Below are positions 9,161-17,730 of a DNA stretch of 64,000 nucleotides, one piece after another. The DNA comes from Bacillus_BD oryzisoli (GTDB lineage Bacteria; Bacillota; Bacilli; Bacillales; Cytobacillaceae). The stretch covers positions 1,150,001 to 1,214,000 of the forward strand of contig NZ_CP137640.1 of NCBI RefSeq assembly GCF_036670025.1, read 5' to 3'. Both the position numbers and the translations under genes were made by a program. Position 1 is the stretch's first letter. Every line of letters begins with the position of its first letter. The notes beneath the pieces are model-generated. The model did not search any database. It was not told the DNA's origin and was given only the letters and a program-made list of their open reading frames with translations.

Positions 9161-9190
9161 TTGTACAACGCTTTTTTTTATGTGTATAGT
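9161..9190 (+). promoter_or_regulatory. Candidate promoter for phoPR
   Basis: TTGTAC and TATAGT are separated by 18 bp, about 80 bp upstream of phoP. No TT(A/T/C)ACA Pho-box repeats are visible here, unlike the region after phoR. Confidence 0.4.
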
Positions 9191-9268
9191 ATTAATTAGG
9201 GTACTACGCAACCTATTAAATTGGATGATAAGGGGTTTTTTAATAGTATTCTATAAACGGAGGATAAC

Positions 9269-9991
9269 ATGGAAAAAAAAGTGCTTGTCGTTGATGATGA
9301 AAAATCTATTCTTACACTAATTGAATACAATCTAAAACAATCAGGTTTTGATGTAATTACTGCAATGGATGGGGAAGAAGCAAAAAACCTTGCACTACAA
9401 GAGAATCCTGATTTAATTGTACTTGATTTAATGCTGCCAAAAATGGACGGCCTGGAGGTTTGCAAGGAGCTGCGTCAACAGAAAAATTTCACACCCATTT
9501 TAATGTTAACGGCAAAAGACGATGAATTTGATAAAGTGCTTGGCCTTGAATTGGGTGCAGATGATTACATGACAAAGCCGTTCAGCCCTCGAGAAGTAGT
9601 TGCACGTGTAAAAGCAATATTAAGGAGAACTCAAATTCAAATGGAGGCATCTGCCGAGCAGAATGCTAATAATGATTCAGATCAAATCATCATCAATCAT
9701 TTAACTATTTATCCTGAACAATACGAAGCGTACTTTGAAGAAAACTTATTAGAATTAACACCAAAAGAGTTTGAATTATTATTATACTTGGCTAAAAACA
9801 AAGGACGGGTATTAACACGTGATCAGCTGTTGAGTGCTGTCTGGAATTATGATTTCGCAGGTGACACTCGGATCGTTGATGTTCATATAAGCCATTTGCG
9901 GGAAAAAATTGAAAAAAACACAAAAAAACCAGTTTATATTAAAACCATAAGAGGCTTAGGCTATAAGCTAGAGGAGCCAAAGGAAGAATGA
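9269..9991 (+). CDS. phoP: Phosphate response regulator PhoP (OmpR family)
   Basis: DNA-binding response regulator of phosphate starvation, 240 residues. The receiver domain (1-~115) has acidic residues DDE at 9-11, phospho-acceptor Asp53 in LIVLDLMLPKMDG, and the conserved Lys in MTKPFSPREVV. A winged-helix effector domain (~135-235) ends in the wing segment YIKTIRGLGYKLEEP. The start has a GGAGG RBS. Overlaps phoR by 4 bp (ATGA), so the two are translationally coupled. Position between mdh and phoR is as in B. subtilis, which is why PhoP rather than another OmpR-type regulator is named. Confidence 0.95.
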   Translation: MEKKVLVVDDEKSILTLIEYNLKQSGFDVITAMDGEEAKNLALQENPDLIVLDLMLPKMDGLEVCKELRQQKNFTPILMLTAKDDEFDKVLGLELGADDYMTKPFSPREVVARVKAILRRTQIQMEASAEQNANNDSDQIIINHLTIYPEQYEAYFEENLLELTPKEFELLLYLAKNKGRVLTRDQLLSAVWNYDFAGDTRIVDVHISHLREKIEKNTKKPVYIKTIRGLGYKLEEPKEE

Positions 9992-11766
9992 CGAAGTTTC
10001 GGACGAGGCTTCTCTTTACCCTCATTTCTCTTCTTGTTATTGTATTAATCTGTCTTGGTCTAATTTTAGGTCAGTTATTTAAACATTATTATTTAAATAC
10101 TTTTGATGAACGGTTAAAAAAAGAAAATGCCCTTGTGATCTCTTATATTGAAGACCATGGAGGTATTCAAGATTTTAGTAAAGCCAGAATTACGGCTATC
10201 AGCAATGAGTTAAATGCTAGAATAACGGTTTTCGATGTGGAAGGCAATATTGCCTATGATAGCGGAGATGTGGGACATACAAGTAGTAATGATCATAATA
10301 ATGTAATAAAAGCAATTATTGATAATAATACCGAATATGTGAATGAATTAAATAAATCAACATTAATAAATGATTTTCATATCAAGTATTATTGGAAACC
10401 GATCATTATTGATGGTTCCAAAAAGGGCTATGTTCTTTTTAGTACGAAAATGACAGAGCTAAAAAAAGCCTATTCACAAATTTGGTGGCTGCTATCCATT
10501 TGCTTTAGTTTTGCGTTCATTGTTATTTTTATTCTTGGCCGTATGATTATGAACCGCTACACAAAGCCGATTGAGAGAGCAACTAATGTTGCCTTCGAAT
10601 TGGCAAAAGGAAATTATCAAGCTAGAACCTATGAGGAGCAAGCTGGAGAAATTGGGATGCTGAACTCATCATTGAATATATTAGCACGTAATCTTCAAGA
10701 TATGAGAAAATCACATGAAATGCAAAAGGATCGTCTCAGTACACTTATTGAGAATATGGGCAGTGGTCTGCTCCTTATTGACAGCCGCGGATATATTAGT
10801 TTAATTAATCGTACGTATAAGGAAATTTTTGACGTTAAAACGGCTGAATATCTATATAAGCTTTATTATGAAGTCATCGACCATCGAGATATTAAAAAAC
10901 TGATTGAAGAAATTTTTATGACGGAACAAAAAGTAAAAAAGCAGATGGTTATTCCATTGAAAATTGAAAGGCGTCATTTTGAAGTGTATGGTGTTCCTAT
11001 TTTAGGGACAAATGATGTTTGGAAAGGGATATTGCTTGTTTTTCATGAGATAACGGAAATAAAAAAATTAGAACAAATGCGTAAAGATTTTGTTGCAAAT
11101 GTATCACATGAGTTAAAAACACCTGTTACTTCTATAAAAGGTTTTTCTGAAACACTTTTAGATGGGGCAATGGGAGATAAAGAAACACTAGAAGCCTTTT
11201 TAAACATCATTTTAAAAGAAAGTGACAGACTGCAATCTTTAATTAATGATCTGCTGGAATTGTCAAAAATTGAGCATGAGGGTTTTAGTTTGTCATTACA
11301 GTCTTTCAATTTAATTGCCCTGCTTGAAGATGCAATAAGGATCATGGAAGGAAAGGCAAATGAAAAAAATATTACGATCATATTTGATGGACATCCGGGT
11401 GAATTATTTCTTGAAGGAGATATTTACCGCTTAAAGCAAGTCTTTATCAATATCATTTCGAATGGTGTATTGTATACTCCTCCGGGAGGAACGATTACTA
11501 TTCATTTGAAGGAAACAAGCAAAACGGTGATCGTACTTATTAAAGATACTGGGATGGGAATCGAAAAGAAAGAAATCCCGCGTATTTTTGAACGGTTCTA
11601 TAGGGTAAATAAAGCCAGGGATCGAGATTCAGGGGGGACGGGACTAGGTTTAGCGATAGTTAAGCACTTGCTTGAGGCTCATAAAGGGAAAATAACAGTG
11701 GAGAGTGAAATTGGTAAGCATACCACGTTCAGCATTGAACTTTTTAAAAAATTCCCGCGGAAATAG
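9988..11766 (+). CDS. phoR: Phosphate sensor histidine kinase PhoR
   Basis: Membrane kinase partner of PhoP, 592 residues. Membrane segment ~7-30, an extracytoplasmic sensor domain to ~155, second membrane segment ~165-187, HAMP (~188-240), PAS (~250-350), HisKA with the phospho-accepting His in FVANVSHELKTPVTS, and an HATPase domain with DTGMGIEKKEIPRIFERFYR and GGTGLGLAIVKHL. The N-box reads NIISNGVLYTPPGG, slightly divergent but with the key Asn kept. ATG overlaps the phoP stop. A PhoP-box array begins 15 bp after its stop codon. Confidence 0.95.
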   Translation: MTKFRTRLLFTLISLLVIVLICLGLILGQLFKHYYLNTFDERLKKENALVISYIEDHGGIQDFSKARITAISNELNARITVFDVEGNIAYDSGDVGHTSSNDHNNVIKAIIDNNTEYVNELNKSTLINDFHIKYYWKPIIIDGSKKGYVLFSTKMTELKKAYSQIWWLLSICFSFAFIVIFILGRMIMNRYTKPIERATNVAFELAKGNYQARTYEEQAGEIGMLNSSLNILARNLQDMRKSHEMQKDRLSTLIENMGSGLLLIDSRGYISLINRTYKEIFDVKTAEYLYKLYYEVIDHRDIKKLIEEIFMTEQKVKKQMVIPLKIERRHFEVYGVPILGTNDVWKGILLVFHEITEIKKLEQMRKDFVANVSHELKTPVTSIKGFSETLLDGAMGDKETLEAFLNIILKESDRLQSLINDLLELSKIEHEGFSLSLQSFNLIALLEDAIRIMEGKANEKNITIIFDGHPGELFLEGDIYRLKQVFINIISNGVLYTPPGGTITIHLKETSKTVIVLIKDTGMGIEKKEIPRIFERFYRVNKARDRDSGGTGLGLAIVKHLLEAHKGKITVESEIGKHTTFSIELFKKFPRK

Positions 11767-11780
11767 AGTAAGTGGAAAAG

Positions 11781-11819
11781 TTTACATATCGTTTACATAC
11801 CGTTTATAGCAGCTTAACA
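11781..11819 (+). promoter_or_regulatory. PhoP box: four direct repeats, 11-bp period
   Basis: TTTACA (11781), TTTACA (11792), TTTATA (11803) and TTAACA (11814) are each separated by exactly 5 bp. This is the B. subtilis PhoP recognition pattern, TT(A/T/C)ACA-like repeats on the coding strand. A -10-like TATTAT lies 9 bp downstream at 11829-11834, placing the box at about -60 to -22, the position used at PhoP-activated promoters. It lies after phoR and points toward hflK. Confidence 0.7.
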
Positions 11820-11872
11820 TTATTTAGCTATTATTATTTATGAAATACCCCTTCATCCAAAGGAGCCAAAAT

Positions 11873-11911
11873 AAAAGAGACGAGAGCAGCCTGCTCTCGT
11901 CTCTTTTATTT
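11873..11911 (+). terminator. Long perfect terminator hairpin between phoR and hflK
   Basis: A 16-bp perfect stem (11873-11888 with 11892-11907), a 3-nt loop and TTTTATTTT after it. It will end phoPR transcription and also any transcript from the Pho-box promoter at 11829-11834, giving an RNA of about 70 nt. Confidence 0.9.
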
Positions 11912-11939
11912 TACCCGCACGTAAAAAATGCAACATGTC

Positions 11940-11965
11940 TGAAACTTTTCCGCAATATAATCGTA
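11940..11965 (+). promoter_or_regulatory. ECF (SigW-type) promoter for hflKC
   Basis: TGAAAC (11940-11945), exactly 16 bp beginning with a T-run, then CGTA (11962-11965). This matches the B. subtilis SigW consensus fully. Predicted start near 11972, about 30 nt before the hflK ATG. Confidence 0.7.
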
Positions 11966-12002
11966 GATAAAGTAATAGTTTAATTGAGGAAAGGATGAGA
12001 TC

Positions 12003-12968
12003 ATGGTCAGTTTAAAAAGGATATATATCATTGTTGCTGCCGTCCTACTTATCATTGTTCTTGCTTTAGCTGCGTTTACGACATGGTATACGGTGGATGA
12101 ATCAGAACAAGCCGTCATTCTAACCTTTGGTGATGCAAAGGAAGGAACAAGTGAGCCAGGGCTGCACTTTAAATTACCGTGGCCGATTCAACAGGTAGAA
12201 AAGTTATCAAAGGAAACATTCAGTTTACAATTTGGTTATCAAGAACAAGAAGGTAAAATTCAGGAGTTTCCTGCAGAAACGAAAATGATTACAGGTGATG
12301 AAAACATCGTATTAGCTGATTTAGTTGTCCAATGGAAGATAACGGAGCCTACGAAATATTTGTACAACTCAGTTGATCCAAAAGAAATTTTATATGATAC
12401 GACATCTGCATCACTCCGAAGCATCATCGGAAGTTCAAAAATTGATGATGCATTAACTTCCGGTAAAGCTGAAATTGAAGCAGATGTAAGGGACTTATTA
12501 TCTACATTATTAAAAAAATATGATATTGGAGTTTCGATCTTAGCGGTCAAACTGCAGGATGTTGAACTGCCGAATGATGAAGTACGTAAGGCATTCACGA
12601 ATGTAACGGATGCTAGGGAAACGATGAATACCAAGATTAATGAAGCAAAAAAATATGAGAATAAGCGATTAAATGAGGCAGAAGGTGAAAAGGAAGCTAT
12701 TATTCTTAACGCCGAGGGAGACAAAGCAGAGCGTATAGAAAAGGCTCGTGGTGATGTAGCCGTTTTCGATAAATTATATGAGGGCTATCAAACAAACCCG
12801 GGCATTACAAAAGAACGCTTGATTCTGGAAACACTTGAGCAGGTCCTTCCTGAAACGGAAGTATATATTATGAATGATGACGGTAATACATTGAAGTACT
12901 TCCCAATTCGTCCGCTTGAAACAAAGGCTGAAGAAGATACGAAGAAGGGAAGTGAAAACAATGGCTGA
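12003..12968 (+). CDS. hflK: HflK-like SPFH/band-7 membrane protein
   Basis: 321 residues: a single N-terminal membrane anchor (~7-29), then an SPFH/band-7 domain (~30-220) beginning WYTVDESEQAVILTFGD with PGLHFKLPWP, and a charged helical tail. In E. coli, HflK and HflC form a membrane complex that modulates the FtsH protease. Overlaps hflC by 8 bp, which fits an obligate pair. GAGGAAAGG RBS before ATG. Sits behind a SigW-type promoter, consistent with membrane-stress control seen for other Bacillus SPFH proteins. B. subtilis lacks an HflKC pair at this place, so this is a lineage-specific insertion between phoR and polA. No start ambiguity. Confidence 0.88.
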   Translation: MVSLKRIYIIVAAVLLIIVLALAAFTTWYTVDESEQAVILTFGDAKEGTSEPGLHFKLPWPIQQVEKLSKETFSLQFGYQEQEGKIQEFPAETKMITGDENIVLADLVVQWKITEPTKYLYNSVDPKEILYDTTSASLRSIIGSSKIDDALTSGKAEIEADVRDLLSTLLKKYDIGVSILAVKLQDVELPNDEVRKAFTNVTDARETMNTKINEAKKYENKRLNEAEGEKEAIILNAEGDKAERIEKARGDVAVFDKLYEGYQTNPGITKERLILETLEQVLPETEVYIMNDDGNTLKYFPIRPLETKAEEDTKKGSENNG

Positions 12969-13896
12969 TAAAAAAATCGTAAACATGAAAGAAAAGGGCG
13001 GAAATAGTTTTCAATGGCGTGGCTACACAAAGATAGGAATCTTTTTTGTCATTTTAATTGCAGTCATGGTGTTTATCTTTTCGAATGTTTTTATTGTAAA
13101 AGAAGGTGAATATAAAGTTGTCCGTCAATTCGGGGAAGTAGTAAGAATTATTGATGAACCTGGATTAAACTATAAAATCCCTTTTGTCCAAAGTGTAACC
13201 TCGTTACCAAAATACCAAATGATTTATGATGTGAAAGAAGCCGAGATCAATACGAAAGATAAGAAAAGAATCATTATCGATAATTATGCCGTGTGGAAAA
13301 TTGTTAATCCAAAGCTTATGATATCAAACGCTAGAACAACTGAAAATGCAGAAAGTAGAATGGAAGAGTTTATTTACTCTGTCGTTCGTGCAGAATTGGG
13401 GCAGTTAAATTATGACGAAATTATTAATGATGAAAAATCCTCTAGAGGCTCATTAAATGATCGCATAACTGAAAAGGTAAATGAATTTTTGGATAAAGAT
13501 AAATACGGTATTGTTGTAACCGACGTTCGAATGAAAAGAACGGATTTACCTTCAGAAAATGAGCAATCAGTATATACCCGCATGATTTCAGAACGGGAAT
13601 CAAAAGCACAGGAATATTTATCAATGGGGGATGCTGAAAAGAATAAGATCACCGCGCAGACAGACAAGACTGTGCAGGAAATGCTGGCAACCGCAAAAGC
13701 AGATGCAGAAACTATTCGCGGACAAGGGGAGGCGGAAGCAGCCGTAATATATAATCAATCTTATTCCAAAGATGGAGAATTTTATTCTTTATTCCGTACG
13801 CTCGAGTCCTATAAAAAAACCATCAATGGTGAAACCGTTCTTGTACTACCTTCTGATTCTCCATATGCCCGTTTGTTAATGGGAGCTTCAGAATAA
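12961..13896 (+). CDS. hflC: HflC-like SPFH/band-7 membrane protein
   Basis: 311 residues: membrane segment at ~25-45, SPFH domain (~46-235) with VKEGEYKVVRQFGEV and EPGLNYKIPF, and a coiled-coil-prone AKADAETIRGQGEAEAAV segment (~240-260) typical of HflC. Partner of the preceding HflK; predicted to act at the cytoplasmic membrane with FtsH. The frame is open from 12916, but ATG at 12961 has GAAGGGAAG upstream and gives the usual short cytoplasmic lead before the anchor. Its start overlaps the hflK stop by 8 bp. Confidence 0.88.
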   Translation: MADKKIVNMKEKGGNSFQWRGYTKIGIFFVILIAVMVFIFSNVFIVKEGEYKVVRQFGEVVRIIDEPGLNYKIPFVQSVTSLPKYQMIYDVKEAEINTKDKKRIIIDNYAVWKIVNPKLMISNARTTENAESRMEEFIYSVVRAELGQLNYDEIINDEKSSRGSLNDRITEKVNEFLDKDKYGIVVTDVRMKRTDLPSENEQSVYTRMISERESKAQEYLSMGDAEKNKITAQTDKTVQEMLATAKADAETIRGQGEAEAAVIYNQSYSKDGEFYSLFRTLESYKKTINGETVLVLPSDSPYARLLMGASE

Positions 13897-13915
13897 ATAA
13901 TAGGTAATAGTAAAT

Positions 13916-13983
13916 AGCCGTTATTTTCCTTTCCTTGTTTAATCATGATAAACTAAGGAAAGATATAACGGCTGTTTTTTTTT
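13916..13983 (+). terminator. Long terminator hairpin after hflC
   Basis: Outer arms AGCCGTTAT (13916-13924) and ATAACGGCT (13965-13973) enclose a second paired block (TTTCCTTGTTTA with TAAACTAAGGAAA) and are followed by nine or more Ts. It separates hflKC from polA. Confidence 0.85.
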
Positions 13984-14006
13984 GCACAATGAAAGGGAGT
14001 GTTGGG

Positions 14007-16640
14007 ATGACAAAGAAGCTTGTGTTAATTGATGGAAATAGTATTGCGTATCGCGCATTTTTTGCTTTACCGCTTTTACATAATGATAAGGGAATACATA
14101 CGAATGCAATTTATGGATTTACGATGATGCTGATGAAAATTTTAGAAGAAGAAAGACCGACACATATTTTGGTAGCGTTTGACGCCGGAAAAACTACGTT
14201 CCGTCATAAATCCTTTAGTGAATATAAAGGTGGCAGACAGAAAACTCCGCCTGAATTATCGGAACAGTTTTCGTTCATCCGTGAGCTTTTAGATGCTTAC
14301 CGGATTTCAAGATATGAGCTTGAAAACTATGAAGCTGACGATATAATCGGTACGCTGACCTTACAAGCAGAAAAAGAGGGCTTTCAGATAAAGGTAATAT
14401 CTGGTGACAAGGATTTAACGCAGTTAAGTTCACCGAAGACTACCGTCGGGATTACTAAAAAGGGTATCACCGATATTGAAGAATATACACCAGACCATAT
14501 TATGGAAAAATATGGTCTATCACCTGAGCAAATTATTGATATGAAGGGTCTGATGGGAGATACCTCAGACAATATTCCGGGCGTTCCCGGTGTAGGTGAA
14601 AAAACAGCGATCAAGCTTTTAAAAGAATTTAAAACGCTTGAGGATTTATTATCATCTATTGAAAATGTCAGCGGCAGCAAATTAAAAGAAAAACTGGAGA
14701 CCTATAAGGACCAGGCATTATTAAGTAAAGAGCTTGCTACGATTATGCGGGAAGCACCGGTTGAAGTTAAATTAGACGAAATTGAATATGAGGGATTTGA
14801 AAAGGAAAAACTTAGCAGCTTATTTAAGGAGCTTGGTTTTCAGTCTTTATTGGACAAATTTGGAGAAGAGCTCGCCGATACGGATACAGCTGAATTAGAG
14901 GATATTGAATTCGAGATTGTAACGGAAATAAGCAACGATTTGTTTGCTGACCACAATACTTTTTATGTTGAAGTTCTAGATGATAATTACCATTATGCCG
15001 ATATCGCAGGTTTCTCATTGGTGAATGAAAAAGGGCACTTTTTTATCCCTACTAGGATTGCCCTTGAATCATCCGTCTTTAAAGTCTGGGCAGAAGACGA
15101 AGAAAAGAAAAAAACAGTTTATGATGTGAAAAGGTCCGAGGTTTCATTACGTCATCATGGAATCCATTTAAGCGGTGTAACCTTTGATTTATTAATTGCT
15201 GCTTACCTTGCGAATCCATCTGAGACGATCACAGACATTGCTTCGATAGCAAGCCGATATGGATTTTCTGCTGTTCAATCAGATGATACGTTTTATGGAA
15301 AAGGGGCCAAACGAAAAGTGCCGGAAGAAAATGCGCTTGCCGAACATCTTGTTCGCAAGGCATTGGCGCTACATGATCTCGAAGAAACGCTTGAGAATGA
15401 ATTAAAAGAAAACCAGCAGCTTGAATTGTATCATGATCTTGAAATGCCGCTCGCTTTTATCCTTGCTGATATGGAATCGCAAGGCATAAAGGTTGACCGT
15501 GAACGTCTGAGCAGCATGGGCGAGGAATTGAAATCAAGGTTAAATGATCTTGAGGAGTTGATTTATGCTTTAGCCGGTGAAGCATTTAATATTAATTCAC
15601 CAAAACAGCTTGGCGTTATTTTATTTGAAAAGCTGGGGCTGCCTGCTATTAAAAAAACAAAAACAGGCTATTCCACTTCTGCAGATGTATTAGAGAAATT
15701 AGAGGATGACCATGAAATTATCAGGCAGATTCTTCTTTTCCGTCAGCTGGGAAAATTGCAATCAACCTATATTGAAGGACTGCTGAAAGTCATCAACCCG
15801 AAAAACGAAAAGGTTCATACTATTTATAATCAGACATTAACACAAACAGGAAGGTTAAGCTCGACCGACCCTAACCTTCAGAATATCCCAATTCGTTTAG
15901 AGGAAGGGCGGAAAATCCGCCAGGCCTTTGTACCTTCTGAAGAGGGCTGGGTCATTTTTGCAGCCGATTATTCACAAATCGAATTACGAGTACTCGCCCA
16001 TATTGCCGGTGACGAGAAGCTGATCGAGGCCTTTAAAGAGGGCATGGATATACATACGAAAACGGCCATGGAAGTATTCCATGTGAAGGCAGATGAAGTG
16101 ACAGACCATATGCGCAGGCATGCAAAAGCAGTTAATTTTGGAATAGTCTATGGAATAAGTGATTATGGATTGAGTCAAAGTCTTAAGATCACACGAAAGG
16201 AAGCTGGCCATTTTATTAACCGTTATTTGGAAAGCTATCCCGGGGTTAAAGAATACATGGATGAGATCGTTCAGGAAGCCAAGCAAAAGGGATACGTATC
16301 GACACTGATGCACAGACGCAGATATCTGCCGGAAATTACAAGCCGCAACTTTAATTTGCGAAGCTTCGCCGAGCGGACAGCCATGAATACGCCAATCCAG
16401 GGAAGCGCAGCAGATATTATTAAAAAAGCAATGCTGGATATGGCTGAGCGTTTAAAAGAAGAAGAGTTACAAACCCGATTATTACTGCAGGTACATGATG
16501 AATTAATTTTCGAAGCACCAGTTGACGAAGTTGAGAAATTAAAGGTAATTGTTCCCGATGTCATGGAAAACGCGATTGAATTGGATGTACCGCTAAAAGT
16601 TGACTACGCATACGGCCCAACATGGTTTGATGCAAAATAG
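14007..16640 (+). CDS. polA: DNA polymerase I
   Basis: 877 residues; Okazaki-fragment processing and repair synthesis. The 5'-3' exonuclease domain (1-~290) shows VAFDAGKTTFRHK, YEADDIIGTL and SGDKDLTQL. The middle domain (~310-480) corresponds to the 3'-5' exonuclease but lacks its metal-binding acidic residues, as in other Bacillus Pol I. The polymerase domain (~490-877) has motif A DYSQIELRVLAHIAGD, motif B RRHAKAVNFGIVYG and motif C VHDELIFEAP. The frame extends to 13935, but that part lies in the upstream terminator; ATG at 14007, after AAAGGGAGTG, gives the family N-terminus. Followed closely by mutM, a repair pair. Confidence 0.97.
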   Translation: MTKKLVLIDGNSIAYRAFFALPLLHNDKGIHTNAIYGFTMMLMKILEEERPTHILVAFDAGKTTFRHKSFSEYKGGRQKTPPELSEQFSFIRELLDAYRISRYELENYEADDIIGTLTLQAEKEGFQIKVISGDKDLTQLSSPKTTVGITKKGITDIEEYTPDHIMEKYGLSPEQIIDMKGLMGDTSDNIPGVPGVGEKTAIKLLKEFKTLEDLLSSIENVSGSKLKEKLETYKDQALLSKELATIMREAPVEVKLDEIEYEGFEKEKLSSLFKELGFQSLLDKFGEELADTDTAELEDIEFEIVTEISNDLFADHNTFYVEVLDDNYHYADIAGFSLVNEKGHFFIPTRIALESSVFKVWAEDEEKKKTVYDVKRSEVSLRHHGIHLSGVTFDLLIAAYLANPSETITDIASIASRYGFSAVQSDDTFYGKGAKRKVPEENALAEHLVRKALALHDLEETLENELKENQQLELYHDLEMPLAFILADMESQGIKVDRERLSSMGEELKSRLNDLEELIYALAGEAFNINSPKQLGVILFEKLGLPAIKKTKTGYSTSADVLEKLEDDHEIIRQILLFRQLGKLQSTYIEGLLKVINPKNEKVHTIYNQTLTQTGRLSSTDPNLQNIPIRLEEGRKIRQAFVPSEEGWVIFAADYSQIELRVLAHIAGDEKLIEAFKEGMDIHTKTAMEVFHVKADEVTDHMRRHAKAVNFGIVYGISDYGLSQSLKITRKEAGHFINRYLESYPGVKEYMDEIVQEAKQKGYVSTLMHRRRYLPEITSRNFNLRSFAERTAMNTPIQGSAADIIKKAMLDMAERLKEEELQTRLLLQVHDELIFEAPVDEVEKLKVIVPDVMENAIELDVPLKVDYAYGPTWFDAK

Positions 16641-16679
16641 AAAAGCTACACATCAATATAATGGAAAGGAGGGTGGGGA

Positions 16680-17507
16680 ATGCCGGAGCTTCCTGAAGTA
16701 GAGACAATTAGAAGAACGTTGCTGCAGCTGATTATTGGAAAGAAAATTCAATCGATTTCCATTTTTTGGCCTAAAATTATTAAACTCCCGCTTGAAGTCG
16801 AGCAATTTTCAGATGCATTAATTGGACAAACCATGCAGGATATTGGCAGACGAGGTAAGTTCCTTGTTTTTTATACAGAGATTTATGCGCTCGTATCGCA
16901 TTTAAGAATGGAAGGGAGATATACACTTACCCAATCGGAGGAACCTGTAGATAAACATACGCATGTTATATTTCACTTTACTGATGGTACTGAACTTCGT
17001 TACCGTGATGTTCGGAAATTTGGTACCATGCATCTTTTCCGAAAAGGGGATGAATTTAATTCATTGCCGTTATCACAGCTCGGTCCGGAGCCGCTCGATG
17101 ATACATTTGACTTAAAAGAGTTTAAAAACAAGCTTGAAAGTAAGAAAAGAAATATCAAATCGGTACTGCTTGATCAAACCGTCTTAGTCGGGCTAGGTAA
17201 TATTTATGTGGATGAGGCACTGTTTAAGGCACGGATTCATCCGGAAAGAATGGCGCAATCCCTTACAAACGAAGAAATAAACGTTCTTTACGACAGTATT
17301 GTTGAAACATTATCAGAGGCAGTGAAAAAAGGCGGAAGTACCGTTCGTACCTATGTGAATTCACAAGGTGAGATGGGCATGTTTCAGTTAGAGCATAATG
17401 TGTACGGCAGAAAAGGTGAAGCTTGTAAAGTCTGCGGAGCAGAATTAATAAAAACCGTTGTCGGTGGCAGAGGAACAGTTTTTTGTCCAAACTGTCAAAA
17501 ACCTTAA
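16680..17507 (+). CDS. mutM: Formamidopyrimidine-DNA glycosylase (Fpg)
   Basis: Base-excision repair enzyme that removes 8-oxoguanine and FaPy lesions with beta/delta-lyase activity. 275 residues. The catalytic Pro2-Glu3 follow the initiator Met (MPELPEVETIRR), with Lys and Arg functions in GRRGKFLVF, SHLRMEGRY and the H2TH helix region VGLGNIYVDEALF. The C-terminal zinc finger has CKVCGAELIK and CPNCQK. AAGGAGGG RBS before ATG; lies 39 bp after polA, probably co-transcribed. A dispersed palindromic repeat begins at its stop codon. Confidence 0.97.
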   Translation: MPELPEVETIRRTLLQLIIGKKIQSISIFWPKIIKLPLEVEQFSDALIGQTMQDIGRRGKFLVFYTEIYALVSHLRMEGRYTLTQSEEPVDKHTHVIFHFTDGTELRYRDVRKFGTMHLFRKGDEFNSLPLSQLGPEPLDDTFDLKEFKNKLESKKRNIKSVLLDQTVLVGLGNIYVDEALFKARIHPERMAQSLTNEEINVLYDSIVETLSEAVKKGGSTVRTYVNSQGEMGMFQLEHNVYGRKGEACKVCGAELIKTVVGGRGTVFCPNCQKP

Positions 17508-17635
17508 AAGCATAGACGCCTTGCCCAGCCGCGACCAGCTTAAGACGATCAGAGGGAAGGTTGTACTTTAACCTTCTCATCGGGAGCGGCTTAAGACCTC
17601 GAGAGGCTATGCGTCGGAGCTGGATAGATTAAAAG
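17506..17635. repeat. Dispersed palindromic repeat family 1, copy A
   Basis: Related to the elements at 24390, 29584 and 51750. Shared core: AGCTTAAGAC-like arm, then GAAGGTT-N7-AACCTTC (17556-17576), then the returning arm and a GGAGCTGGA-like end. This copy is degenerate (arms differ) and lies between mutM and ytaF. Confidence 0.7.
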
Positions 17636-17730
17636 CGTAGACGCATTGTTTTGCATTTTTTCTTATTAACAATGGAAATGCTCCTTTCATAAACTATCAT
17701 AGTTGTTTATGCAGGAAGGAGCTTAATCCA

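Noticed and set aside
11840..11980. A ~46-codon plus-strand ORF starting at ATG 11840
   Set aside because: No RBS, and it runs through the perfect terminator hairpin.
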